Assembly (NCBI GenBank): GCA_030629925.1
Contig: DAOVOB010000102.1
Coordinates: 1 to 5,418, forward strand
Source of the DNA: Fidelibacterota bacterium
GTDB taxonomy: Bacteria > Fidelibacterota > Fidelibacteria > Fidelibacterales > Fidelibacteraceae
DNA: 5,418 bases
Direction: 5' to 3'
The position numbers and the translations under genes were made by a program. Shown here one piece after another: positions 1 to 5,418 of this stretch. The notes beneath the pieces were generated by a model. The model was not told where the DNA came from and made no database searches. It saw only the letters and a list, made by a program, of their open reading frames with translations. Positions within the stretch are counted from its first letter, which is position 1. Each line of letters begins with the position of its first letter.

Positions 1-103
1 ATTATCACCAATATTTAATTTTTATGTATTTACGAACTATAGAAGATAGTATAAGTTCCTTTATAAATTCAAGTTAATTTTAATCATATCATTGTTATGG
101 TGA

Positions 104-133
104 TGTAGAGACGCAAGATCTTGCGTCTCTACA
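104..133. repeat. 30-bp perfect palindrome upstream of folE
   Basis: The half-site TGTAGAGACGCAAGA is followed directly by its exact reverse complement, giving 15 + 15 bp with no spacer and an AGATCT centre. It lies about 70 bp before the folE start codon. The outer GAGACGC...GCGTCT part is shared with the terminator hairpin on the other side of folE (823-848), so the two look like members of one dispersed palindromic repeat family. No T-run follows on the + strand, so terminator activity for an upstream + strand gene is not well supported. It could also be a protein-binding site. The palindrome itself is certain; its role is not. Confidence 0.9.
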
Positions 134-142
134 ATATCGAAG

Positions 143-171
143 TTGATTTCATTTGTAATACCAGATAATAA
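143..171 (+). promoter_or_regulatory. possible folE promoter
   Basis: TTGATT (143-148) is followed after 17 bp by TAATAA (166-171), and an overlapping GATAAT sits at 164-169. The arrangement resembles a sigma-70-type -35/-10 pair and would start transcription about 25-30 bases before the folE ATG. The region is AT-rich, so chance matches are likely. This is a weak call based on pattern only. Confidence 0.3.
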
Positions 172-193
172 CTAATAAATTTACCCCTGAAAC

Positions 194-200
194 GAAGGAA
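194..200 (+). promoter_or_regulatory. folE ribosome binding site
   Basis: GAAGGAA ends five bases before the ATG at 206, with its AAGGA core six bases away. This is good Shine-Dalgarno spacing and supports that start codon. Confidence 0.7.
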
Positions 201-205
201 ATTAC

Positions 206-769
206 ATGAACCACGACAAAGTAGAAAAACTTATACACGAATTACTCCTCGAAATGGGCGAAGATCCCCAGCGCGAAGGATTGATCAAAACACCTAAACG
301 GGTTGCCCGTGCATGGGAATATATCACAAAAGGATATACTCAGGATGTTCAGGAAGTCATTAACGGTGCCGTTTTCCATGAAAATGCCAGAGGTATGGTC
401 ATAGTCCGTGATATCGAGTTCTATAGCATGTGTGAACACCATCTCCTCCCCTTCTTCGGTGTCGCACATATTGGATATATTCCCGATAAAAAATTGCTGG
501 GGATCTCAAAACTTCCCCGCATCGTAGATGTGTTTGCCCGTAGACTGCAATTGCAGGAACGCCTGACCCAGCAGATCGCCGATACCTTGTACGAGATCCT
601 GGAGCCCAAAGGATTGGGTGTGGTACTGGAAGCCCGCCACATGTGTATGCAGATGCGCGGTGTGGAAAAATCTCAATCCATAACTACTACGTCCGCCGTC
701 CTCGGCGAAATGCATGATGATGCTGAAACAAGATCGGAATTTTTGAAGATGATATCTAAAGAGGTTTAA
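206..769 (+). CDS. folE: GTP cyclohydrolase I (FolE, type IA)
   Basis: This 187-residue cytosolic enzyme converts GTP to 7,8-dihydroneopterin triphosphate and formate, the first step to tetrahydrofolate and, through QueD, to queuosine-type products. The zinc and catalytic residues of the family are all visible: Cys76 and His79 in the SMCEHH segment, with His78 beside them, and His145/Cys147 in ARHMCM. The flanking [19 protein letters not shown] and [11 protein letters not shown] blocks are typical of the substrate pocket. The length fits a compact bacterial FolE with a short N-terminal helix. The start has a good Shine-Dalgarno sequence. The gene is complete and appears monocistronic: it converges on the U32 gene, and a hairpin terminator lies about 50 bases after its stop. 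It is not the FolE2 (COG1469) type. Tandem GTTTAAG repeats begin at its stop codon. No pterin or folate gene is adjacent, so the destination pathway cannot be told from context. Confidence 0.97.
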   Translation: MNHDKVEKLIHELLLEMGEDPQREGLIKTPKRVARAWEYITKGYTQDVQEVINGAVFHENARGMVIVRDIEFYSMCEHHLLPFFGVAHIGYIPDKKLLGISKLPRIVDVFARRLQLQERLTQQIADTLYEILEPKGLGVVLEARHMCMQMRGVEKSQSITTTSAVLGEMHDDAETRSEFLKMISKEV

Positions 770-793
770 GAAAGTTTAAGGTTTAAGGTTTAA
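764..793 (+). repeat. GTTTAAG oligomer repeats at the folE stop
   Basis: The heptamer GTTTAAG occurs at 764-770, 774-780 and 781-787, followed by a partial copy (GTTTAA) at 788-793. The first copy contains the TAA stop of folE. It looks like local slippage-type expansion. The same habit is seen at the patB stop with a different unit. Confidence 0.8.
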
Positions 794-820
794 CGTTGAA
801 ATGCTTAAATGAAACATATG

Positions 821-848
821 AAAAGAGACGCGATGAATCGCGTCTTTT
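821..848. terminator. bidirectional terminator between folE and the U32 gene
   Basis: Arms 823-834 and 837-848 pair over twelve positions with one G-U. The core is GACGCGAT/ATCGCGTC around a tiny GA centre. TTTT lies on the 3' side in the + direction (845-848), and AAAA at 821-824 gives a T-run when read from the - strand. It lies between two convergent genes, so one hairpin can serve both. Its GAGACGCGA...CGCGTCT sequence is related to the palindrome at 104-133. Confidence 0.75.
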
Positions 849-881
849 ACTTTTGCCCTTATACTTTTGCCTTTTGCCTTG
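849..881 (-). repeat. CTTTTGCC oligomer tract, copy A of a shared 3' module
   Basis: Three CTTTTGCC units (850-857, 864-871, 871-878) lie between the hairpin and the stop codon of the U32 gene. Aligned without gaps to 3357-3389, 23 of 33 positions match and eight of the ten differences are transitions. Each tract directly adjoins a GACG-type hairpin beyond the stop codon of a minus-strand gene. Confidence 0.75.
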
Positions 882-883
882 TA

Positions 884-3055
884 TTAGGCCATTTCCCGTT
901 CATAATTGAAAGTCGAAACTGCCTCTTCATCTGGCTCGGCATGGGTAAGATCGCTAAAAGTTGAGACAGGCGGTAATTCTTCTATGGGAAGTTTGAACAC
1001 TTTTTCGGGGTATAACGATGTAAGAGTATTCCCCTTTTCGATAATGAAACCTGCACCCCTCCCATCGGTGATCTTGCCTTCTATCGGTAATATCGCTCTG
1101 GTTTCCAGGATCGGAAGCCTGCCATAAACATAGACTTCTACATCATCGGGTTTTTGTTCGACCAAGCGCATCAGGATCTCTTTTTCAAGTTCAACCCACA
1201 ATTGAGCTCTGTTTACGCCCCATTCTTTCAGGGTTTCGATGACCAAGCGGTTCGTTACGGGTAAGGGAAGTCCTGTATTGATCTCGATATCCGTAAACTC
1301 TTTAAGAAGTTCGAACTGGTAAAGAGAGGTTACACGAAAATGACGAAGGCCTTCAAAATAGGCAACATTTATACTGCTTCTTAATTTATCAAGCTCATCT
1401 TCGGGACAGAATAGCGGTAAAATATATTCCTCTCCGGCTTTAAGCTCTGAATGACGTGCTATTCGATAGTGTTGTCTAATATTTTTATCTCTAAGTGCAA
1501 GTGTATTTATAATCTTATTTTTAGCTACTGCCGGGATGGGTATCTCAAGATCAGGTACTGGAACCGGAGTATAGACCTTTTCCAGCCACTCGGTAAAAGC
1601 CTGTCTTAATTTTCGGATATCCCGTTGAGAAGCGAAATATTCTCCATTTATGATAACATCTACCCGTTTAATTCCGAGGGTAGGTGTTATGGCTTTTTTA
1701 AACTCCTTTACAAATGTGTCGGCTTCAATGGCTCTGTTCTCTGCCGGGGGAAGATCAATATCTATCTCCCATACCGGCATGTGAGGATGATCAGATACCC
1801 AAACTTTCAGGCTTTTTGCTGAAACATCAACTTTGAGGCTTAAATTATTTTCCAGCGTAGGAAGTTGTTCAATAAGCCGTCCGTATTCTTTGACAGAATA
1901 ACCGGCCAAATAGACTATCCCGTCTGCCGGGATCTCTTTATCGCAATGAATAAATCCCGCCTCACGGTTTCCTATGCGCGTTGCCGGCTGATCGTTTTTC
2001 GTGATCTTTGTCACGGTGATCGCAGGACCTTCCATACCACTTTTGGGTTGAACACGGATCTTATCACCCATTTTTACCGGCTGCGACGCCTGCATCATGA
2101 AACCATTACTCTTTGTACTGATAACATGACCGCACTGCTTGCCGGATACACCCAGTCTTTCAGACTCGATAATATCACCGTATTTTTCTTTATCGTAGAA
2201 GCCGCTTGACCATTTACGTCCAAGCGCACCCGAAAGAATCGCTTTCGCCTCAGGTAATTTTGCCTTGATCTCATGTTCTTCGGCATCCAACATCATGCGA
2301 TACGCCTTAACGGTTGAAGCCACATAATCCGATTTCCGCAAGCGGCCTTCGATCTTAAGAGAATGCACACCGGCTTCTTTGAGTTTGGGAATATCTTCAA
2401 GCATATATAGATCTTGGGTAGAAAAGAAAAAACCATTCCCTTCTTTGGAATAATATCGACGGCGACAAGGTTGTTTACACTTCCCGCGGTTTCCGCTATG
2501 CCCCCCCATCCAGGATGAAAAAAGACAAACTCCCGACAGTGAACAGCAGAGAGCACCATGAATAAACACTTCCAATTCAAGATCACTATGATCGCGGATG
2601 AGATGTAATTCTTCCATCGTAACTTGTCGTTCAAGGATCACGCGTTCTATACCAAGTTCTTTTGCCATGGCAACACCGGGTGAGTTGTGAATACCCATCT
2701 GGGTGGATGCATGAACAGGAATATGAGGAAAATATTCTCTTAGCATTCTCACAACGCCAATATCCTGTGTAATAATGGCATCAGGTTGGAGGCGAGTGAC
2801 ACGATAGAGCGTAGAAAGCGCTTCCTGTAATTCATTTTCTTTGACTAGAGTATTAAAGGTCAGATAAACTTTTTTACCATGCTTATTGGCGTAAGCCATA
2901 AGCTTACCGTAATCATCGAAAGTAAAATTCTGAGTGCGTTCTCGAGCATTGAATTTGCCGAGTCCGGCGTATACTGCATCGGCACCATTCTCAAAGGCGG
3001 TGATCGCAGCTTCTATGTTCCCTGCCGGAGCAAGGAGTTCGGGTGTTGTTTTCAT
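884..3055 (-). CDS. U32-family protein, long two-part form (RlhA/YdcP-like)
   Basis: This 723-residue protein opens with the U32 beta-barrel signature (PELLAPAGNIEAA, GADAVYAG near residues 23-31). It carries the family signature ExFxxGAxCxxxxGxC at 162-177 (EVFIHGALCCSLSGVC), followed by GNRGKCKQPCR (188-198) and FKIEGR-type SLKIEGRLR (232-240). U32 proteins were named as peptidases/collagenases. Studied members (RlhA, TrhP, UbiU/UbiV) are instead 4Fe-4S-linked hydroxylation proteins acting on 23S rRNA, tRNA or ubiquinone. Cys170, Cys177 and Cys193 are the best ligand candidates; Cys171 and Cys197 are extra. Where UbiU has its last ligand in a DLC-like segment, this protein has DLYML (215-219), so the fourth ligand is unclear. 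The length and extra C-terminal half suit the RlhA/DUF3656 branch rather than the short forms. Residues about 586-654 repeat the pattern of 107-174 without cysteines. ATG 3055 has no clear Shine-Dalgarno sequence. The gene is unlikely to be in an operon with patB because a terminator lies between them. The family is certain; the exact substrate is inference. Confidence 0.93.
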   Translation of the reverse strand: MKTTPELLAPAGNIEAAITAFENGADAVYAGLGKFNARERTQNFTFDDYGKLMAYANKHGKKVYLTFNTLVKENELQEALSTLYRVTRLQPDAIITQDIGVVRMLREYFPHIPVHASTQMGIHNSPGVAMAKELGIERVILERQVTMEELHLIRDHSDLELEVFIHGALCCSLSGVCLFSSWMGGHSGNRGKCKQPCRRRYYSKEGNGFFFSTQDLYMLEDIPKLKEAGVHSLKIEGRLRKSDYVASTVKAYRMMLDAEEHEIKAKLPEAKAILSGALGRKWSSGFYDKEKYGDIIESERLGVSGKQCGHVISTKSNGFMMQASQPVKMGDKIRVQPKSGMEGPAITVTKITKNDQPATRIGNREAGFIHCDKEIPADGIVYLAGYSVKEYGRLIEQLPTLENNLSLKVDVSAKSLKVWVSDHPHMPVWEIDIDLPPAENRAIEADTFVKEFKKAITPTLGIKRVDVIINGEYFASQRDIRKLRQAFTEWLEKVYTPVPVPDLEIPIPAVAKNKIINTLALRDKNIRQHYRIARHSELKAGEEYILPLFCPEDELDKLRSSINVAYFEGLRHFRVTSLYQFELLKEFTDIEINTGLPLPVTNRLVIETLKEWGVNRAQLWVELEKEILMRLVEQKPDDVEVYVYGRLPILETRAILPIEGKITDGRGAGFIIEKGNTLTSLYPEKVFKLPIEELPPVSTFSDLTHAEPDEEAVSTFNYEREMA

Positions 3056-3097
3056 GGTGGAATGTAATATTATTCATGATATATGGAAAGATATTTT

Positions 3098-3122
3098 GTG
3101 ATGAGTAACAAGTGACGAGTAA
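3098..3122. repeat. GTGAYGAGTAA direct repeat pair
   Basis: GTGATGAGTAA (3098-3108) and GTGACGAGTAA (3112-3122) differ at one base and are separated by three bases. They lie in the presumed leader of the U32 gene. They resemble the oligomer runs elsewhere in this window's intergenic DNA more than a regulator site, but a direct-repeat operator cannot be excluded. Confidence 0.6.
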
Positions 3123-3155
3123 ATTCAAAATCTAATTCTAAATTACAAATATTCT

Positions 3156-3309
3156 TTTTGTCATCTCGACCGGAGCAAAGCGCAGTGGCCTGCCCGCCGT
3201 AACCTTGGTGGAGGCTGGGAGAGATCTCAAAAGCAAAAAATGATATTATAGAGTTTGAGATTTCTCCATTCCACCCCGATTTATCGGGGTTTCAGTCGAA
3301 ATGACAAAA
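3156..3309. repeat. large imperfect inverted repeat with nested palindrome
   Basis: The outer arms TTTTGTCATCTCGAC (3156-3170) and GTCGAAATGACAAAA (3295-3309) pair with one mismatch. The inner arms GGAGAGATCTCAAA (3218-3231) and TTTGAGATTTCTCC (3254-3267) also pair with one mismatch. Between outer and inner arms, the two sides differ. The right side carries ACCCCGAT-TT-ATCGGGGT (3273-3290), and the left side carries a GC-rich stretch (3171-3217) with a weaker CCGCC/GGTGG hairpin. This looks like two opposed copies of one dispersed repeat, each with different inserted material, in the manner of a MITE or REP pair. It has no coding capacity, and I see no clear target-site duplication. Confidence 0.8.
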
Positions 3310-3328
3310 TGTTTTTTCTGATCCGCAT

Positions 3329-3356
3329 AAAAAAGGGACGCTCATGAACATCCCTT
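3329..3356 (-). terminator. rho-independent terminator of patB
   Basis: Read on the - strand, the hairpin runs from AAGGGATGTTC to GAGCGTCCCTT (3356-3333), pairing eleven positions with two G-U pairs around a very small loop. It runs into TTTTTT (3334-3329). It lies about 50 bases after the patB stop and ahead of the U32 gene, so it separates the two minus-strand genes into different transcripts. Confidence 0.8.
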
Positions 3357-3389
3357 ACTTTTATCTTTGTACTTTATTCTTTTATCTTA
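3357..3389 (-). repeat. oligomer tract, copy B of the shared 3' module
   Basis: This tract of ACTTT/CTTTTATC-like units lies between the patB stop and the patB terminator hairpin. It matches the tract at 849-881 at 23 of 33 positions without gaps and occupies the same place relative to a hairpin and a minus-strand stop codon. Confidence 0.7.
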
Positions 3390-3422
3390 ATTGTCAATTG
3401 TCCTTCGTCAATTGTCAATTGT
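3389..3422 (-). repeat. ACAATTGACAATT repeat spanning the patB stop
   Basis: On the - strand ACAATTGACAATT occurs twice, at 3422-3410 and 3401-3389. The first copy encodes the last residues (TIDN) and enters the TGA stop codon of patB. Each copy is itself made of two CAATTG-like halves. The last few residues of PatB therefore appear to be repeat-derived. Confidence 0.75.
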
Positions 3423-4580
3423 TCTTTCAACCGCATCTTTCAACTGCTTCAGCGCCTTTTTTAATGTTCTTCGAGAAGTCCCAATATTCATCCGCATAAA
3501 TCCTTGTCCACATTTCCCAAACATCGCCCCGTTACTTAGTCCGAGGTGAGCATCATTGACAAAGAAATCATTGAGTTCCTTTTGCCTCATTCCCAAAGCG
3601 GAACAATCCAACCAAAGCAAGAAGGTACTTTCGGGTTCAACGATCTTAATTGATGGAATATTTTTTTCAACATAATCCATGACAAAATCAATATTTCCTT
3701 TCAAGAACTTCAAGGTGCGTTTTAGCCAGGGCTGTCCTTTGTCGTACGACGCGATCAAGGCTGCATCACCTAAAATATTACCACCGCAAATATGCAGAGT
3801 CTGCGTAATATAACGGAATCTTTCACGTATTGATTCATTCTCAATAATGATCTCAGATGTGGCGAAACCAGCAATATTAAAGGTTTTGCTTGGTGCCATA
3901 CACGTGATGGTAATATCCGAAAATTCCTTTGAAATACTGGCAATGGGAATATGTTTGTTCGGCTCATAAACGATATCGGCATGGATCTCATCTGAAATAA
4001 TAATGATATTATTTTTTTTACAAATACTTCCCAACTCAATCAATTCTTCTTTTGTAAAGACCCGTCCCACAGGATTGTGCGGGTTACATAGGATCAACAA
4101 CTTGGTCTTGGGTGTGATCTTGGCCTTCAGGTCATCAATATCCATTGTATAACGACCGTCTTCATTCTTCAGAGGATTTGTAACAAGAGTACGGTCATGA
4201 TCCTTCACAGCCGAGAAAAATGGTGGGTAAACCGGCGGTTGAATAATGATCTCATCCCCTTTTTCAGTCAGCCCCATGACGGCAACATTGATAGCAGGAA
4301 CGATGCCCGGTGTACAAGTGATCCACTCTTTATCGATATCCCATTGAAAGTGGTCTTTTACCCAGGAAATGATCGTTGAATAAAAACAGTCATTATGTAT
4401 CGAATAACCATAGATTGGATGATTTACTCGCTTGTGCAAAGCACGGCGAACCACCTTGGGTGCAGGAATATCCATATCGGCCACCCAAAGCGGAATGACA
4501 TTCTTGGTTCCAAAGACTTTTTCAACTGCATCATATTTCAAGCAATCAGTATTATAACGATTGACCATTCTTCTTATCAT
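3408..4580 (-). CDS. patB: PatB/MalY-type PLP-dependent C-S lyase
   Basis: This 390-residue fold-type I PLP enzyme is the same length as E. coli MalY and similar to it throughout. Family members cleave C-S bonds (cystathionine, cysteine or S-substituted cysteines) to pyruvate, ammonia and a thiol; some also act in regulation, as MalY does. Visible features are WVADMD (32-37), YGYS (57-60), PVYPPFF (116-122), CNPHNPVGR (165-173) with Asn169, SDEIHADIVY (196-205) with the cofactor-contacting Asp197, the PLP lysine Lys232 in SKTFNIAG, and a C-terminal MNIGTSR with arginines suited to bind the substrate carboxylate. The frame stays open to 4655, but ATG 4580 is preferred: it has AAAGGGTGA just upstream, gives the family length, and removes an unlike N-terminal 25 residues. 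The gene is divergent from the heptose kinase and has its own terminator. The family is certain; cystathionine beta-lyase versus cysteine desulfhydrase versus plain aminotransferase cannot be decided from sequence alone. Confidence 0.94.
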   Translation of the reverse strand: MIRRMVNRYNTDCLKYDAVEKVFGTKNVIPLWVADMDIPAPKVVRRALHKRVNHPIYGYSIHNDCFYSTIISWVKDHFQWDIDKEWITCTPGIVPAINVAVMGLTEKGDEIIIQPPVYPPFFSAVKDHDRTLVTNPLKNEDGRYTMDIDDLKAKITPKTKLLILCNPHNPVGRVFTKEELIELGSICKKNNIIIISDEIHADIVYEPNKHIPIASISKEFSDITITCMAPSKTFNIAGFATSEIIIENESIRERFRYITQTLHICGGNILGDAALIASYDKGQPWLKRTLKFLKGNIDFVMDYVEKNIPSIKIVEPESTFLLWLDCSALGMRQKELNDFFVNDAHLGLSNGAMFGKCGQGFMRMNIGTSRRTLKKALKQLKDAVERTIDN

Positions 4581-4584
4581 TATT

Positions 4585-4593
4585 TCACCCTTT
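4585..4593 (-). promoter_or_regulatory. patB ribosome binding site
   Basis: On the - strand AAAGGGTGA ends four bases before the ATG at 4580. GGTGA matches the 3' end of 16S rRNA. This site decides the start codon against the upstream in-frame ATGs at 4655 and 4604, which lack such a sequence. Confidence 0.7.
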
Positions 4594-4613
4594 AGTATTG
4601 ACATTAAAAAGTG

Positions 4614-4642
4614 AATATAGGTATTTCGGTGCAGTTTATAAA
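4614..4642 (-). promoter_or_regulatory. possible patB promoter
   Basis: On the - strand TTTATA (4642-4637) and TATATT (4619-4614) are separated by 17 bp. This is a fair -10 and a poor -35. Transcription would begin near 4607, leaving about a 27-base leader before the preferred ATG and excluding the start at 4655. It is a weak pattern in AT-rich DNA. Confidence 0.3.
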
Positions 4643-4658
4643 TGATTTTTATCACTGC
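4631..4658. promoter_or_regulatory. hairpin/operator-like dyad in the divergent region
   Basis: GCAGT (4631-4635) pairs with ACTGC (4654-4658), and ATAAA (4638-4642) pairs with TTTAT (4648-4652), with a small internal loop between them. The overlapping TGATTTTTATCA (4643-4654) is a second dyad with TGAT/ATCA arms. It sits in the 120-bp gap from which patB and the heptose kinase diverge and overlaps the proposed patB -35. A shared regulator site is possible but not shown. Confidence 0.35.
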
Positions 4659-4700
4659 TTTTCACTTTTATTTACTTTCTCATTGTTATAAATTCACTTC

Positions 4701-5418
4701 ATGATAAAAAAACATCTTCAATCTCTAGCCTCAAAGCATATTACCGTGATCGGTGATGTGATACTGGATATTTTCAGCACCGGAAAAGTTGAACGGCAAT
4801 CGCCCGAAGCACCTGTGGATGTCCTCGATCTCCAAAGTAAGGATGATCGTCTTGGAGGCGCGCTGAATGTCTGTCTAAACTTGGTATCACTGGGTGCAAG
4901 TGCCGAGATCATCGGTGTAATTGGTGATGATTTCGAAGCCTTTCGTCTGGAATATCTATGTGATAATAATCTGATCAAACGGACCGGTATGCTTCGTGAA
5001 AAAGGTCGTATAACGACCAGTAAAACCCGCTACTTCAATAATGATACTCCCCTTTTACGCGTTGATCACGAATTGCGGACACCCATTTCCGAGGATATGC
5101 AGGATGTATTGATCAAAGAGATCAGGCGTACATTAACAATTACTGATGTTTGTATCTTGCAGGATTACAATAAGGGTGTCTTGACACCCCGAATAATCAA
5201 AGAGATCATGAATATAGCAAAAAAAGATGGCGTGCCGGTATTTGTCGATCCTAAGATCGAAAACATTGACCTTTACAAAGGTGCTTTCCTTATCAAACCC
5301 AATCGACATGAAGCCGAGGAGCAGCTTGCTTATGCTATCAAAGATATTGAAACGGCAAAAACAGCTTCTCGCACTCTTCTCGAACGTTTTGGATGTGAAA
5401 ATATTCTTCTGACTCTGG
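4701..5418 (+). CDS. rfaE1: D-glycero-D-manno-heptose-7-phosphate kinase (RfaE1/HldE kinase domain), 5' part
   Basis: The frame is open from ATG 4701 to the window edge (239 complete codons, no stop), so only the N-terminal part of a PfkB/ribokinase-fold kinase is seen. It phosphorylates heptose 7-phosphate at C1 on the route to ADP-heptose for LPS core. Motifs in order are VIGDVILD (16-23), the heptose-kinase mark RQSPEAPVDV (32-41), LGGALNVCLNLVSLGA (51-66), IGVIGDD (71-77), TTSKTRYF (105-112), LLRVDHE (118-124), LQDYNKGVLT (153-162), VDPK (182-185) and KPNRHEAEE (199-207). The anion-hole GAGD motif and any C-terminal nucleotidyltransferase domain lie beyond the window, so bifunctional HldE versus single-domain RfaE1 is open. 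An in-frame TAA at 4689 means no earlier ATG is possible. No Shine-Dalgarno sequence precedes the start. It diverges from patB with no visible functional link. Confidence 0.9.
   Translation, partial: MIKKHLQSLASKHITVIGDVILDIFSTGKVERQSPEAPVDVLDLQSKDDRLGGALNVCLNLVSLGASAEIIGVIGDDFEAFRLEYLCDNNLIKRTGMLREKGRITTSKTRYFNNDTPLLRVDHELRTPISEDMQDVLIKEIRRTLTITDVCILQDYNKGVLTPRIIKEIMNIAKKDGVPVFVDPKIENIDLYKGAFLIKPNRHEAEEQLAYAIKDIETAKTASRTLLERFGCENILLTL

Larger units (their letters stand above)
3056..3407. other. gene-free region between the U32 gene and patB
   Basis: I see no coding region here. From left to right it holds the untranslated leader of the U32 gene, a pair of GTGAYGAGTAA repeats, an AT-rich stretch, a large inverted repeat (3156-3309), the patB terminator (3329-3356), an oligomer tract (3357-3389) and ACAATTGACAATT repeats running into patB. 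I find no convincing promoter for the U32 gene, although it should lie in roughly 3060-3155. Confidence 0.7.

Noticed and set aside
36..50. Small ACTAT/ATAGT hairpin near the window start, considered as a terminator of an upstream gene
   Set aside because: It has a five-base AT-rich stem with no T-run, which is too weak to call.
2095..2634. Two minus-strand open frames within the U32 gene, considered as signs of a frameshift or nested gene
   Set aside because: The main U32 frame is continuous through this stretch with family motifs intact (residues about 141-320). The alternative frames show no recognisable domain.
3098..3422. CRISPR array or attachment site in the repeat-rich intergenic region
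   Set aside because: The repeats are short, of different units, with no regular spacers; no cas, integrase or tRNA gene is present.
884..4580. patB and the U32 gene as one operon
   Set aside because: Both are on the minus strand, but 352 bp, a strong terminator and a large inverted repeat separate them.
4581..4655. Longer PatB starting at 4655
   Set aside because: The extra 25 residues do not resemble the family N-terminus, lack a ribosome binding site, and would overlap the probable promoter; 390 residues from 4580 fits MalY.
4718..4978. Open frame antisense to the heptose kinase
   Set aside because: It lies opposite a clear kinase coding sequence, and its composition (many Ser, Arg, Thr, Pro) looks like a shadow translation with no known motif.
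5227..5412. Plus-strand open frame inside the kinase gene in another frame
   Set aside because: The kinase frame carries the VDPK and KPNRHEAEE motifs in the same stretch; the other frame shows no recognisable features.

Overview
The window is about 5.4 kb of ordinary bacterial chromosome with moderately low GC. It carries three complete protein genes and the 5' part of a fourth. All four belong to well-known housekeeping or metabolic families: GTP cyclohydrolase I (folE, + strand), a long U32-family protein of the kind now linked to RNA hydroxylation (- strand), a PatB/MalY-type PLP C-S lyase (- strand), and an ADP-heptose pathway sugar kinase (rfaE1/hldE-like, + strand, cut off by the window end). 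The heptose kinase suggests a Gram-negative cell that makes heptose-containing surface polysaccharide. The style of the intergenic DNA (AT-rich oligomer runs, GTAGAGACGC-type palindromes, TGTCATYTCGAC repeats) reminds me of Bacteroidota and Cloacimonadota-like members of the FCB group. That placement is inference from memory and is not proven here.

Layout. Positions 1-205 hold the folE leader, with a 30-bp perfect palindrome and a plausible promoter. folE (206-769) converges on the U32 gene (3055-884). The short gap between them holds oligomer repeats and a hairpin placed to terminate transcription from both sides. Positions 3056-3407 have no gene; they hold a large imperfect inverted repeat containing a smaller palindrome, followed by the patB terminator. 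patB (4580-3408) and the heptose kinase (4701 onward) diverge from a 120-bp intergenic region with a small operator-like hairpin.

The four genes do not form an obvious pathway or operon. Each appears to be its own transcription unit, separated by repeats and terminators. FolE supplies dihydroneopterin triphosphate for pterin, folate or queuosine synthesis. The U32 protein is probably an Fe-S protein acting on RNA or another biomolecule. PatB cleaves C-S bonds of cystathionine- or cysteine-type substrates. The kinase acts in LPS-heptose supply.

I found no novel multi-gene system. The most interesting content is non-coding: a hairpin-plus-oligomer module repeated downstream of both minus-strand genes, related palindromes at both ends of folE, and the nested inverted repeat upstream of the U32 gene. 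Within the proteins, the U32 gene carries a visible internal duplication whose second copy has lost the cysteines.
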